Positions 1-7,635 of a stretch of DNA of 37,320 nucleotides are shown here, piece after piece. The translations under genes were made by a program, and so were the position numbers. Position 1 is the stretch's first letter, and the number at the start of each line of letters is the position of its first letter. The notes beneath the pieces are model-generated. The model searched no databases. It had not been told where the DNA came from and saw only the letters and a program-made list of their open reading frames with translations. Source of the stretch: Rhodobacter sp. GTDB lineage: Bacteria > Pseudomonadota > Alphaproteobacteria > Rhodobacterales > Rhodobacteraceae. Location: contig JASJCA010000021.1 in the NCBI GenBank assembly GCA_030066215.1, positions 1-37,320 on the forward strand, in the 5' to 3' direction.

Positions 1-257
1 GCAAGGTCCAGCACCCACTCAAGCAGGTCGTTCTTCCAGGTCTCGGCGAACTCCTGGCCACGAATGCCCGACAGGTAGTCTTGGCGCCGACCTAGATCCG
101 CCAGCGCGGCGCGGAACGTGGAACCAAAAGGGCTGATCCTGTTTCGCGCCGCGCTGGCGGATCTAGGTCGGCGCCAAGACTACCTGTCGGGCATTCGTGG
201 CCAGGAGTTCGCCGAGACCTGGAAGAACGACCTGCTTGAGTGGGTGCTGGACCTTGC
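1..257. repeat. Perfect long inverted repeat at window start (113-bp arms)
   Basis: Bases 1-113 are the exact reverse complement of bases 145-257, separated by a 31-base loop (114-144). The pairing rule is position i with 258-i, and I found no mismatch in the arms. The right arm lies inside a toxin-like reading frame that has proper coding character, so the left arm is best read as a copy of it. Long perfect palindromes with short loops are unstable in bacteria, and this one begins at base 1. A fold-back chimera at a contig end is the likeliest explanation. A real hairpin cannot be excluded from this sequence alone. Confidence 0.95.
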
Positions 258-411
258 CGAAACCGGCGCGGTCTATGGCACGAGGCATCCCAAACGCGGG
301 CATCTGCGAACTGTGAATTTCCGTAAGACAGCAACGCTGCTGGTCGATTTCACCGAAACCGAACTGCGTGTCGTGCGCATCTACTTCCCTGGACAGGGCT
401 GGTCGCGTTAA
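118..411 (+). CDS. ParE/RelE-superfamily toxin-like protein (N-terminus uncertain)
   Basis: Encodes about 97 residues with the layout of ParE-type toxins: an N-terminal stretch reading LFRAALADLGRRQDYL (usual form RAALADL..I.DYI), a helical middle, and a C-terminal strand RKTATLLVDF...ELRVVRIYFPGQGW. Family members inhibit DNA gyrase or act as ribosome-dependent nucleases. I cannot say which applies, or whether this copy is active. The GTG at 118 lies in the loop of the terminal inverted repeat, so the true start and any upstream antitoxin gene are not visible. Its stop codon overlaps the stop of the convergent ccmB (TTAA at 408-411). It may be an orphan toxin remnant. Confidence 0.55.
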   Translation: MEPKGLILFRAALADLGRRQDYLSGIRGQEFAETWKNDLLEWVLDLAETGAVYGTRHPKRGHLRTVNFRKTATLLVDFTETELRVVRIYFPGQGWSR

Positions 412-1064
412 CGCAGGTTGATGCGTAGGGCGGCGGCGGCGGCGAAGGGCAGCAGGGCGACGGCGCCGAGGGTGATGCCGGCGAGCAGCAGAAGCGGGGT
501 CTCGGTGTCGAGCGCTTGGGCCCCGCGGCGCACGGTCTCGGCGCCGAAGATCAGGGTCGGCACATAAAGCGGCAGGACCAGGAGCGACAGCAGCAGGCCG
601 CCGCGTTTCAGGCCGACGGTGAGCGCGGCGCCGAAGGCGCCGATCATGCTGAGCGCCGGGGTGCCGAGGGCAAGGGTCAGGGTCAGCCACACGTACCCCT
701 GGGGCGCCAGGTTCAACAGCAGGCCCAGGACCGGCGCGGCGAGCGTCAGCGGCAGACCCGTGGTGACCCAATGCGCGGCGGCCTTGGCCAGCACGACGCC
801 TTCGAGCGGGATCGGCGCGGTGGCAAGCAAGTCGAGCGAGCCGTCCTCGAAATCGAGCTGGAAGATGCGGTCGAGCGACAGAAGGCAAGCCAAGAGCGCC
901 CCGACCCAAAGGATGCCGGGGGCGATGGCCCGCAAGGTGGCGTTGTCGGGGCCGACGCCGAAGGGCACCAGCACGGTGACGATCAGAAAGAAGGCCAGCC
1001 CGAGGCCGAAGCCGCCGCCGGCCCGAACGGCGAGTCTCAGGTCGCGTGAGAAGAGGCGGATCAC
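408..1064 (-). CDS. ccmB: Haem exporter membrane subunit CcmB
   Basis: Membrane subunit of the CcmABCD complex of cytochrome c maturation system I, which releases haem-loaded CcmE in the periplasm. The 218-residue length is typical. The protein starts [16 protein letters not shown], carries the CcmB-like stretch [20 protein letters not shown] near residues 68-87, and has about six hydrophobic segments. Its ATG overlaps the ccmA stop by 4 bases (ATGA, 1061-1064), so translation is coupled. In Rhodobacter-type genomes ccmC, ccmD and ccmG normally follow ccmB. Here a convergent toxin-like gene abuts the stop codon and no ccmC is present in the window. Confidence 0.95.
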   Translation of the reverse strand: MIRLFSRDLRLAVRAGGGFGLGLAFFLIVTVLVPFGVGPDNATLRAIAPGILWVGALLACLLSLDRIFQLDFEDGSLDLLATAPIPLEGVVLAKAAAHWVTTGLPLTLAAPVLGLLLNLAPQGYVWLTLTLALGTPALSMIGAFGAALTVGLKRGGLLLSLLVLPLYVPTLIFGAETVRRGAQALDTETPLLLLAGITLGAVALLPFAAAAALRINLR

Positions 1065-1678
1065 AGGAACGCCTCGTCGAAGGCGGCCTCGCCCTTGGGC
1101 GCGGCGGCGCGGAACGCGCTGACGTCGAGTTCGCGCGCCTTAAGCCCCAGGTCGATATGGGTGGCAATCAGGGCGGCGCCTCCGGCAGCGCAATGGGCCC
1201 CGACGGCGGCGGCGAAGAGGGCGACGGAGGCCTTGTCGAGCGACACGGTGGGCTCGTCGAGCGCCCAGACGGGGCGGCCGGTGACCAGCAGGCGGGCGAG
1301 GCCGAGGCGGCGTTTCTGGCCCGCCGAGAGGTTCTGCGCCAGGCGGTCCTTCAGCGGGCCGATGTCGAAGGCCGCAAACGCTGGCGCGATGTCGCCGTTG
1401 CCGTAGATGCCGGCCCAGAATTCGAGATTTTCGGCCACCGTCAGTTGCGATTTCAGCCCGTCGGCATGGGCGCCGTAGGCGATCGCGTCGGGGGCCGCGT
1501 CGATGCGGCCGGCAAGCGGCGGCTGCAGACCGGCGATGGTCCGCAAAAGCGTGGTCTTGCCGATGCCGTTGGGCCCGCGCAGCAGCAGAACCTCGCCCGG
1601 GGCGAGCGCGAACGACACGGCCTGAAGCACCGGCAGGCCGCCGCGGGCGCAGGCGAGATCGTGGACGCTGAGAACCAT
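1061..1678 (-). CDS. ccmA: Haem exporter ATP-binding subunit CcmA
   Basis: ATPase of the CcmAB transporter used in c-type cytochrome maturation. The 205 residues contain all ABC landmarks: Walker [10 protein letters not shown] at about residues 35-43, signature [14 protein letters not shown], and Walker [13 protein letters not shown], followed by a switch histidine in ATHIDLGL. The motif LSAGQKRR is typical of CcmA. The gene sits 37 bases downstream of the Mth938-domain gene and overlaps ccmB by 4 bases. It is probably in the same transcript as the upstream genes, but the palindromes at 2829-2920 could end the secDF transcript before this section. Confidence 0.96.
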   Translation of the reverse strand: MVLSVHDLACARGGLPVLQAVSFALAPGEVLLLRGPNGIGKTTLLRTIAGLQPPLAGRIDAAPDAIAYGAHADGLKSQLTVAENLEFWAGIYGNGDIAPAFAAFDIGPLKDRLAQNLSAGQKRRLGLARLLVTGRPVWALDEPTVSLDKASVALFAAAVGAHCAAGGAALIATHIDLGLKARELDVSAFRAAAPKGEAAFDEAFL

Positions 1679-1715
1679 GGCCAGGGCTTAACGGATGCGC
1701 GGGGCGCGGGGAAGC

Positions 1716-2069
1716 TCAGACCGGCAACAAGGCGGCGGCGACCCGGCGGCCCTCGCTGAGGAGCACGTTGTAGGTGCGGCAGGCCGGCGCCGAGGCCATC
1801 GGCTCGACCCCAATCCCGGCGGTCTCGAGCGCGGTGCGGAAGGCGGCGGGCGGATTCGCGGTCTCGGCGCCGGTGCCGACGAAGAGAACGTCGATCTGCG
1901 CCGCGATTGCGGTCAGCGGGGCGAGGTCGTCGTAGCCGCCCCAGGCGCGGGTGCCGGTGGGCAGCACCAGGACCGGGCCCTGGTGGACTTCGCCGCCGAC
2001 GCGGAAAAAGCCGGGGCCGTAGCCGTCGATCGGCTGGGCGTCGGTAAAGCTGACTTCGTTGAGGCGCAT
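1716..2069 (-). CDS. Mth938-domain (NDUFAF3-like) protein
   Basis: A 117-residue protein of the Mth938-like family, recognised from IDGYGPGFFRVGGEVHQGPVLVLP near the N-terminus and the Rossmann-like LFVGTGAETANPP segment. The eukaryotic homologue NDUFAF3 helps assemble respiratory complex I; the bacterial role is not established. An upstream in-frame extension exists, but ATG 2067-2069 is preferred: it begins with the conserved MRLNEVSF and lies 4 bases past the stop of the TauE-like gene, which suggests translational coupling. In alphaproteobacteria this gene is often found near secF and ccmA, as here. Confidence 0.8.
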   Translation of the reverse strand: MRLNEVSFTDAQPIDGYGPGFFRVGGEVHQGPVLVLPTGTRAWGGYDDLAPLTAIAAQIDVLFVGTGAETANPPAAFRTALETAGIGVEPMASAPACRTYNVLLSEGRRVAAALLPV

Positions 2070-2073
2070 GGGG

Positions 2074-2817
2074 CTAGTCCCAGATGGGCAGGCCGCCGAG
2101 GGCGGAGCCTGCGATGATGGCATAGGCGGTCCAGCGGTAGATCGTGGCGTGCCTTGGATCGAAGATATAGCTGCCAAGAGCGACGGCGGCAAAGTAGGGC
2201 AGGATCAGGAGGGCGCCGACCATCAGCGGGCCGGCGGCCAGCAGTCCGCGGAATCCGAAGACGCCGAGCATCAGGATGTCGGCGACGATCAGGAAAAGAA
2301 GCGTGCTGGCGCGGATCACCTCGACGGGCAGCGGGCGGGCCATGTAGAGCAAGATCACCGGCGGCCCGGGCAGACCGACGGCGCCTCCGAAGAGCCCGGC
2401 GATGGCGCCGGTGCCGTAGATCAGCGGCTTGCCGACATGACCGCGGTAGCGCAGGCCGCTGACAAGCAGGGTCAGAAGGATCAGGGTGAGGACCGAGACG
2501 GCGGTGCGGAAGGTCTCCGGGTTTAGGGCGACGAGGATGGCGACGCCAACCGGCACGCCGATGAGGGCCCCTGCCCCAAGCCGGAGCACATCGCGCGGGT
2601 GGCCGTCGCGCAGCGCGCGCGGCACGGCAGGAAGCGGGCCGAAGAGGTCGATGACGAGAAGCGTGACCAGGACCGCGACAGGGTCGAGGACCTGGCCGGC
2701 GAAGGGCAGATAGACCATGGCGGTGCCGAAGCCGGTGAAGCCGCGGACGAGGCCGGCGAGCAGAACGGCGAAAACAAGCAGCCAGAGGCCGTCGGTGGCG
2801 AGGGCCTCTGTCAGCAC
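2074..2817 (-). CDS. TauE/SafE (TSUP) family permease
   Basis: A 247-residue integral membrane protein with about eight hydrophobic helices. It has the two-fold glycine-rich signature of TSUP transporters: an N-terminal LLAGLVRGFTGFGTAMVYLP and a C-terminal-half GAIAGLFGGAVGLPGPPVIL. Family members export sulfite, sulfoacetate or other organic sulfonates; the substrate here cannot be read from sequence. Start is GTG at 2815-2817 with no clear Shine-Dalgarno sequence. Immediately upstream, at 2829-2848, is the nearest of three palindromes. The gene is inserted between secF and the Mth938-ccmAB set, which suggests a later arrival into that cluster. Confidence 0.85.
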   Translation of the reverse strand: MLTEALATDGLWLLVFAVLLAGLVRGFTGFGTAMVYLPFAGQVLDPVAVLVTLLVIDLFGPLPAVPRALRDGHPRDVLRLGAGALIGVPVGVAILVALNPETFRTAVSVLTLILLTLLVSGLRYRGHVGKPLIYGTGAIAGLFGGAVGLPGPPVILLYMARPLPVEVIRASTLLFLIVADILMLGVFGFRGLLAAGPLMVGALLILPYFAAVALGSYIFDPRHATIYRWTAYAIIAGSALGGLPIWD

Positions 2818-2828
2818 GGGCGGAGGGA

Positions 2829-2920
2829 AAGCCGCTTCGAAGCGGCTTGGAGCATGGGGTTCAAAATGTGCCGGGAAAGGGCCTTCGAAGGCCCTTTTTC
2901 AAGGCGTTTCGAAACGCCTT
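2829..2920. repeat. Three consecutive TTCGAA-centred palindromes after secF
   Basis: Three perfect palindromes lie in the 150-base gap between secF and the TauE-like gene: 2829-2848 (20 bp), 2876-2897 (22 bp) and 2901-2920 (20 bp). All are centred on TTCGAA, yet the stems differ (AAGCCGC, AAAGGGCC, AAGGCGT), so they are not copies of one sequence. Each can form a stem of 8-9 bp with a UCGA loop. In the minus direction the second and third hairpins end in UUU, so a compound intrinsic terminator for the yajC-secD-secF transcript is the simplest reading. In the plus direction the middle hairpin is followed by five Ts. Confidence 0.85.
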
Positions 2921-2967
2921 CTTTCTGACGGGCGACGGGCGTCTCAGGCGTCACCGTCGCAGGCCGA

Positions 2968-3936
2968 TTACGCGTCGATATTGGCGTATTGGTTGCCCTG
3001 GTTGGCGTCGGGCTTGGTCCAGTCGCGCTTGGTCCCGAGATAGAGAAGGATGTTGGAGGCGACGAAGACCGACGAATAGGTGCCCACGACGACGCCCCAG
3101 GTCATCGCGAAAACGAAGCCGCGGATCACGTCGCCGCCGAGGATCAACAGCGAGATCAGCGCCAACAGCGTCGTTCCGCTGGTCATCACGGTCCGCGACA
3201 GGGTCTCGTTGATCGACAGGTTCAGCACCTCTTTCAGCGGCTTCTTCTTGTACTTGATCAGGTTTTCGCGAACCCGGTCGAAGACCACCACGGTGTCGTT
3301 CAGCGAGTAACCGACGATGGTCAGAAGCGCTGCGATGATCGCCAGGTCGAACTGGATCTGCAGGATGGTGAAGATGCCGATGGTCAGCACCACGTCGTGC
3401 ACCAGCGCGGCCACGGCGCCCAAGCTGAACTGCCATTCGAACCGAAGCCAGATGTAGAACAGCACCGCCGCGATGGCGAGCACGACGGCGATGACGGCGG
3501 TCTGGATCAGCTCTCCCGAGACTTTGGGGCCGACCGATTCGACCGACGGAAAGGTGATCGAGGGATCGACCCCTTGCAGCGCGGCCTCGACGGCGAGCAC
3601 GGTTTCGACCGACACCGCCTCGTCGCCCTCCTGCGCCTGGATGCGGACCATGGCGACGTTCTGTTCCGGTCCGAAGGTGGGGTCGAAGACTTCCGTGATC
3701 GAGACGTCGCCGAGGTCCAGGGGCTGGATCGCCTGGCGGTAGGCGCCGACATTGACGGGCTGGACCGACTCGGTCCGGATCGTGGTGCCGCCGCGGAAGT
3801 CGATGCCGTAGTTCAGCCCGATCACGAAGAACAGCACGATCGACAGCACCATCAGCAGCATCGAGGCGCCGAAGGTGGCCTTGGCGAACTGGAAGAAATT
3901 CCAGTTGGTCTGCGAAGGGACGAGTTTGAGGCGCAT
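2968..3936 (-). CDS. secF: Protein translocase subunit SecF
   Basis: A 322-residue inner-membrane partner of SecD, which uses the proton gradient to pull exported proteins through SecYEG. Visible features are a first membrane helix at about residues 20-40, the periplasmic motif YGIDFRGGTTI, and the C-terminal membrane block with GYSLNDTVVVFDRVREN, the SecF version of the RND helix-4 signature. Start ATG 3934-3936 lies 3 bases after the secD stop. Length and domain order are normal. It is the last gene before the palindrome cluster. Confidence 0.98.
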   Translation of the reverse strand: MRLKLVPSQTNWNFFQFAKATFGASMLLMVLSIVLFFVIGLNYGIDFRGGTTIRTESVQPVNVGAYRQAIQPLDLGDVSITEVFDPTFGPEQNVAMVRIQAQEGDEAVSVETVLAVEAALQGVDPSITFPSVESVGPKVSGELIQTAVIAVVLAIAAVLFYIWLRFEWQFSLGAVAALVHDVVLTIGIFTILQIQFDLAIIAALLTIVGYSLNDTVVVFDRVRENLIKYKKKPLKEVLNLSINETLSRTVMTSGTTLLALISLLILGGDVIRGFVFAMTWGVVVGTYSSVFVASNILLYLGTKRDWTKPDANQGNQYANIDA

Positions 3937-3939
3937 CGC

Positions 3940-5601
3940 TTACACTTCTATGGTTTTCGGGCGGCGGCGTTCGAACCACATCACGATCATCACGCGGGTG
4001 ACGAAGAAGGCGGTAAAGACCGAGGTCAGGATGCCGAGGCCCAGTGTGACCGAGAACCCGCGCACCGGCCCCGAGCCCATCACGAATAGGATCACGGCGG
4101 TGATGAAGGTGGTGATATTGGCGTCCAGAATCGCCGACATCGCCTTTTCATAGCCCAGCTCAATGGCCCGCGCGGGACCCTTGGCGGTCTTCAACTCCTC
4201 GCGGATCCGTTCGAAAATCAGAACGTTGGCGTCGACGGCCATGCCGATGGTCAGGACGATGCCGGCGATGCCGGGCAAGGTCAGCGTGGCGCCGATGGCG
4301 CTGAGAAGGCCGAAGATCATGCCGACGTTGAGGATCAGCGCGACATTGGCGATCAGGCCGAACCAGCCGTAGCTGAGCGCCATGAACACGAGCACCGCGG
4401 CGAAGGCGACGATGCAGGCGATGCGCCCGGCCTCGATCGAGTCGGCACCAAGCTCGGGCCCGATGGTGCGTTCCTCGAGAAAGGTCATCTCGGCCGGCAG
4501 CGCGCCGGCGCGCAGAAGGACGGCGAGTTCGGTCGACTCTTCGACCGAGAAGTTGCCGGTAATCTGGCCGGTGCCGCCGGGGATCGCCTCTCGGATCACC
4601 GGCGCGCTGATCACCTCTTCATCGAGCACGATGGCGAAGGGACTTCCAACGTTTTCAGCGGTGTACTGGCCGAACTTGCGGCCGCCGGTGGGGTTGAAGC
4701 GGAAGTTGACCGAGGCCTGGCCGTTCTGGTCGAACGAGGGCTGGGCGTCGGTCAAGTCCTCGCCCGAGACGACTGGCGTCTGTTCGAGGATATAGAAGAC
4801 GCCGTCTTCGTCCATCGAGGGGTAGATGACGTTGCGCGCACCCGGGGCTTGGGCGGCATCGTCGGTGCGGCCGACGACGGGGTGGAAGGTCAGCCGGGCG
4901 GTGGTGCCGATCAGGCTTTTGAGCTCCTCGGCAGAGCCGATGCCAGGCACCTGGATCAGGATGCGGTCGGCGCCCTGGCGTTGGATCGTGGGCTCGCGGG
5001 TTCCGACCTCGTCGACACGCCTGCGAATGATTTCAAGCGACTGCTGCATCGTGCGATTGTCGGTCGCTTCCTGCTCGGCCGCGCTTAGGCGGATGATCAA
5101 GTCAGCGCCGTCCGCGGCGACCTCGATGTCGCTGGCGCCGGCACCGGTGAGGCTGACGACGGGGCGGGCAAGGGCGCGGACCTCCTCCAGCGCGCGGGCG
5201 ATGTTCTCGGGGCGGCTGATCCGGACCCGCAGCGCGCCCGGGGCCGCGTCCTGGCGGCGGATGGTGCCGACCTCGTCGCGGAACTCACGCAGGGCGTCGC
5301 GCACGTCCGGCCAATAACCGTCCATCCGGTCGGCGTAGACATCGCCGACTTGAACTTCAGCCAAAAGATGAGCTCCGCCGCGCAAGTCCAAGCCGAGGTT
5401 GACAATTGTCGCCGGCAGCCAGTCCGGCCATTCGGCCTGCGCCGCGACCCGTTCGGGGGTGCTGCCGAGACGCTCGATCTCGACCAGTGCGTCGTTATGG
5501 ACCTCGACACGGCTGTAGAAGGCGTTGGGCATGGCGAACCAAAGCCCCAGGGCGACGACGCCCCAGATGGCGATGCGTTTCCAAAGCGGGATCTGCAGCA
5601 T
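3940..5601 (-). CDS. secD: Protein translocase subunit SecD
   Basis: A 553-residue SecD. An N-terminal membrane helix (about residues 8-26) precedes the P1 periplasmic region with VNLGLDLRGGAHLLAEV, then a large head region containing PTIQRQGADRILIQVPG, then RAGALPAEMTFLEERTIGPELG leading into the C-terminal membrane block with GMAVDANVLIFERIREEL. It works with SecF and YajC as an accessory complex of the Sec translocon. The gene is 18 bases downstream of yajC and 3 bases upstream of secF, so the three are one transcript. Confidence 0.98.
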   Translation of the reverse strand: MLQIPLWKRIAIWGVVALGLWFAMPNAFYSRVEVHNDALVEIERLGSTPERVAAQAEWPDWLPATIVNLGLDLRGGAHLLAEVQVGDVYADRMDGYWPDVRDALREFRDEVGTIRRQDAAPGALRVRISRPENIARALEEVRALARPVVSLTGAGASDIEVAADGADLIIRLSAAEQEATDNRTMQQSLEIIRRRVDEVGTREPTIQRQGADRILIQVPGIGSAEELKSLIGTTARLTFHPVVGRTDDAAQAPGARNVIYPSMDEDGVFYILEQTPVVSGEDLTDAQPSFDQNGQASVNFRFNPTGGRKFGQYTAENVGSPFAIVLDEEVISAPVIREAIPGGTGQITGNFSVEESTELAVLLRAGALPAEMTFLEERTIGPELGADSIEAGRIACIVAFAAVLVFMALSYGWFGLIANVALILNVGMIFGLLSAIGATLTLPGIAGIVLTIGMAVDANVLIFERIREELKTAKGPARAIELGYEKAMSAILDANITTFITAVILFVMGSGPVRGFSVTLGLGILTSVFTAFFVTRVMIVMWFERRRPKTIEV

Positions 5602-5619
5602 GTCGCGCGACCTCAGAGG

Positions 5620-5943
5620 CTATTTCTCTTCCGCCGGCTCGGTCTTGGACAGCACCTGCGCGACCGTCGATTTGACCACCCGCGCCTTGACGCCGCTGGC
5701 AATTTCGACCTCGATCTCATTGTCTTCCTTGACTTTCGTGACCTTTCCGATCAGCCCGCCCTGGGTCACGACCTGGTCGCCGCGGCGCAGCGCCTCGACC
5801 ATTTTCTGGTGCTCTTTGACCTTCTTCTGCTGCGGGCGGATCAGCAGGAAGTACATGATCGCGAAGATCAGGATCAGGGGGATGAAGCTGGCGAACGCGC
5901 CGCCGCCCCCGGCCGCTTGCGCATAGGCAGGCGTTGCAAACAT
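5620..5943 (-). CDS. yajC: Sec translocon accessory protein YajC
   Basis: A 107-residue single-pass inner-membrane protein that associates with SecDF. One helix (about residues 18-36) ends in the family hallmark FLLIRPQQKKVKEHQKM, followed by the conserved GDQVVTQGGLIGKV cytosolic domain. The start is supported by AAAGGA a few bases upstream of the ATG at 5941-5943. It is the first gene of yajC-secD-secF. A candidate promoter lies at 5997-6025. Confidence 0.96.
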   Translation of the reverse strand: MFATPAYAQAAGGGGAFASFIPLILIFAIMYFLLIRPQQKKVKEHQKMVEALRRGDQVVTQGGLIGKVTKVKEDNEIEVEIASGVKARVVKSTVAQVLSKTEPAEEK

Positions 5944-6248
5944 TTCGTGGTCCTTTGGCTGCCCGGGGGCTGTCTCCCCCGTTTAGATTGGCGCGCACCC
6001 TAGCTTTGGCAAGGGGGGCGTGCAAGGCGCGACGGGCCGCAAACGGGTCGTATGATTCGCATAGGGCTTTCACGTGAGCCGCGTCGGACTCTGCGGCGCG
6101 GACCGGGGTGCCCCGGCCACGGATGCGCCGACGACCCGCGACCTCGCCGACAGCGCGTTTTTTCATCCCGCCTCGTCACTCCGGCCGCCGGGCTGCGTCT
6201 TTACCTACGTGCCGGTGGGGCTCGGCGCGGCGGAGGGGAGAGGACGCG
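5944..6248. other. Divergent intergenic region yajC / pentapeptide gene
   Basis: About 305 bases without a convincing gene. The left part holds the yajC promoter candidate. TATGAT at 6051-6056 could be a -10 element for the rightward pentapeptide gene, but no good -35 lies at the right distance and the leader would be almost 190 bases. A purine-rich GGAGGGGAGAGG stretch just before 6249 is the ribosome binding site of that gene. Short reading frames crossing the region on the plus strand look like GC-driven open frames. Confidence 0.5.
5997..6025 (-). promoter_or_regulatory. Candidate sigma-70-type promoter of yajC-secDF
   Basis: Read on the minus strand: TTGCAC (6020-6025), a 17-base spacer, TAGGGT (5997-6002), about 54 bases before the yajC ATG. 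The -35 fits well and the -10 only partly. The spacing is ideal and the location is right for an operon of this kind. Confidence 0.4.
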
Positions 6249-7427
6249 ATGCCCAGACGACCGAAAAGGACGGCCGCGGCGCTGGCCGACCCGACATTCG
6301 ATGACCGGCTCTTCGCCGCCGCCAAAGGCCTTGCAGCCCGGCGGCAGGTGACGCGGTCGGTGACCGGCGCCTACGGAGTCCAGGCGGTGCTGACCGACTG
6401 GCGCGACGATGTGGTTGCCCGGGCGGCTGCGATCGACCAGCTCGAGGCGCTGGTGGACGAACGCCCCGATGCCGCCCCGCGCGTCGCCGGGCTTCTGTCG
6501 GGCTATCTGCGCGAGGTGTCGGTGGAGCACGGCGAGGAAGACGGCCTGTGGGACGATTACCTGCGGCTTCTGGCGCTGGACGGAGACGGGAACGACGCGG
6601 CCGACGACGCCCTGGCGCGGTTCGGTCTGCAGCGTGAGGAAGTCAACGTGCTGTCGCTGCAGGAGCGTGCCTATGGGGTGCAGACGATGCGGTGGGACCT
6701 GGAACTGGCGGCGCAGGTGCTGGCCCGGCTGAAGCGGCGTAACGGCGTCGAGGTGGCCGCGATCGGCTATCCGCTGAAGGGCGCGGTGCTGCAGGGGGCC
6801 AAGCTGACGGACGCCTGTTTCGGGCTGGCGATGCTGCACGGGGCCCGGTTGGAGGGGGCGATCCTCCTCCGGACCGACCTGCAGCACGCCAATCTGCGCG
6901 AGGCGCGGTTGGTGGGCGCCAGGCTCGGCCAGGCGCGGCTGGAGCGGGCAGAGCTTCACGGCGCGTGGCTGCAGGGCGCCACCCTGGAGGGGGCGCGGAT
7001 GGAGCGGGCGATCCTTGTGGAGGCGCGGATGGCGCAGTCGGTCCTGATCGAGGCGCAGCTGCAGGGCGCGTATCTCGTCCGGGCAGAGATGCCGCGGGCT
7101 TATCTTGGCCAGGCGGCGCTGGAGGGGGCGGACCTGAGCGACGCGCGATTGGAGGGTGCGGACCTGAGCGAGGTGAAGTGCGATGCGGGGACGATTGTCG
7201 AAGGTGCCGAGCTGCGGTTCGCGGGCGTGCGGTCCTCTGACCTGTCGCAAGTGGCCCTGAGCCAGGATCAGCTGGACGCGATGTTCGGCGACGGCTCTGT
7301 CGCGCTGCCCGCAGGTCTCGACCGGCCGGCGCATTGGCCGGACGAGGACCTTGGCGACGCGTTCCACCGGCACTGGCAGGAGTGGCAGGTTGAGAGAGAC
7401 TATAGGGCTCCCGCAAAAGGCGAGTGA
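6249..7427 (+). CDS. Soluble pentapeptide-repeat protein
   Basis: A 392-residue protein with two parts. Residues about 40-170 resemble the helical region that often precedes repeats in alphaproteobacterial pentapeptide proteins (AIDQLEALVDERPDAAPRV...YLRE). Residues about 173-335 are some 30 consecutive A(D/N/R)LxX units such as GARLE-GAILL-RTDLQ-HANLR, which should form a right-handed quadrilateral beta-helix. A short acidic tail follows. No membrane helix or signal peptide is visible, unlike many relatives. Some family members mimic DNA and protect gyrase, but most have no known role. The ATG at 6249 was chosen because of the GGAGG-type site before it; an upstream in-frame extension has none. 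Confidence 0.85.
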   Translation: MPRRPKRTAAALADPTFDDRLFAAAKGLAARRQVTRSVTGAYGVQAVLTDWRDDVVARAAAIDQLEALVDERPDAAPRVAGLLSGYLREVSVEHGEEDGLWDDYLRLLALDGDGNDAADDALARFGLQREEVNVLSLQERAYGVQTMRWDLELAAQVLARLKRRNGVEVAAIGYPLKGAVLQGAKLTDACFGLAMLHGARLEGAILLRTDLQHANLREARLVGARLGQARLERAELHGAWLQGATLEGARMERAILVEARMAQSVLIEAQLQGAYLVRAEMPRAYLGQAALEGADLSDARLEGADLSEVKCDAGTIVEGAELRFAGVRSSDLSQVALSQDQLDAMFGDGSVALPAGLDRPAHWPDEDLGDAFHRHWQEWQVERDYRAPAKGE

Positions 7428-7635
7428 CCTAACGTCATGCGGCGGAAAAGGTCCGGTATTCCTTACCTGAAGCGTGCCCCGGCCTTGGTTACACCGACTA
7501 TACAACGCGCGGTGGTGACGAGTTTTCGGGTAACGGCGTAACGAGTGCTTTGTTTCGGCGCTTGCCGCGCGTTGATCTTTTCCCCGTTTCCTGCTTTGAC
7601 CCGGCCCGCGAGAGGCCTTGGCAGCAGGTTCCCCC
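7428..7635. promoter_or_regulatory. Leader region of serS
   Basis: A 208-base gap before serS. A TATACA hexamer at 7499-7504 could be a -10 element, but the matching -35 is poor. No T-box-like leader or strong terminator hairpin was seen. The region is clearly less GC-rich than the genes on either side, as expected for a promoter-bearing gap. Confidence 0.3.
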
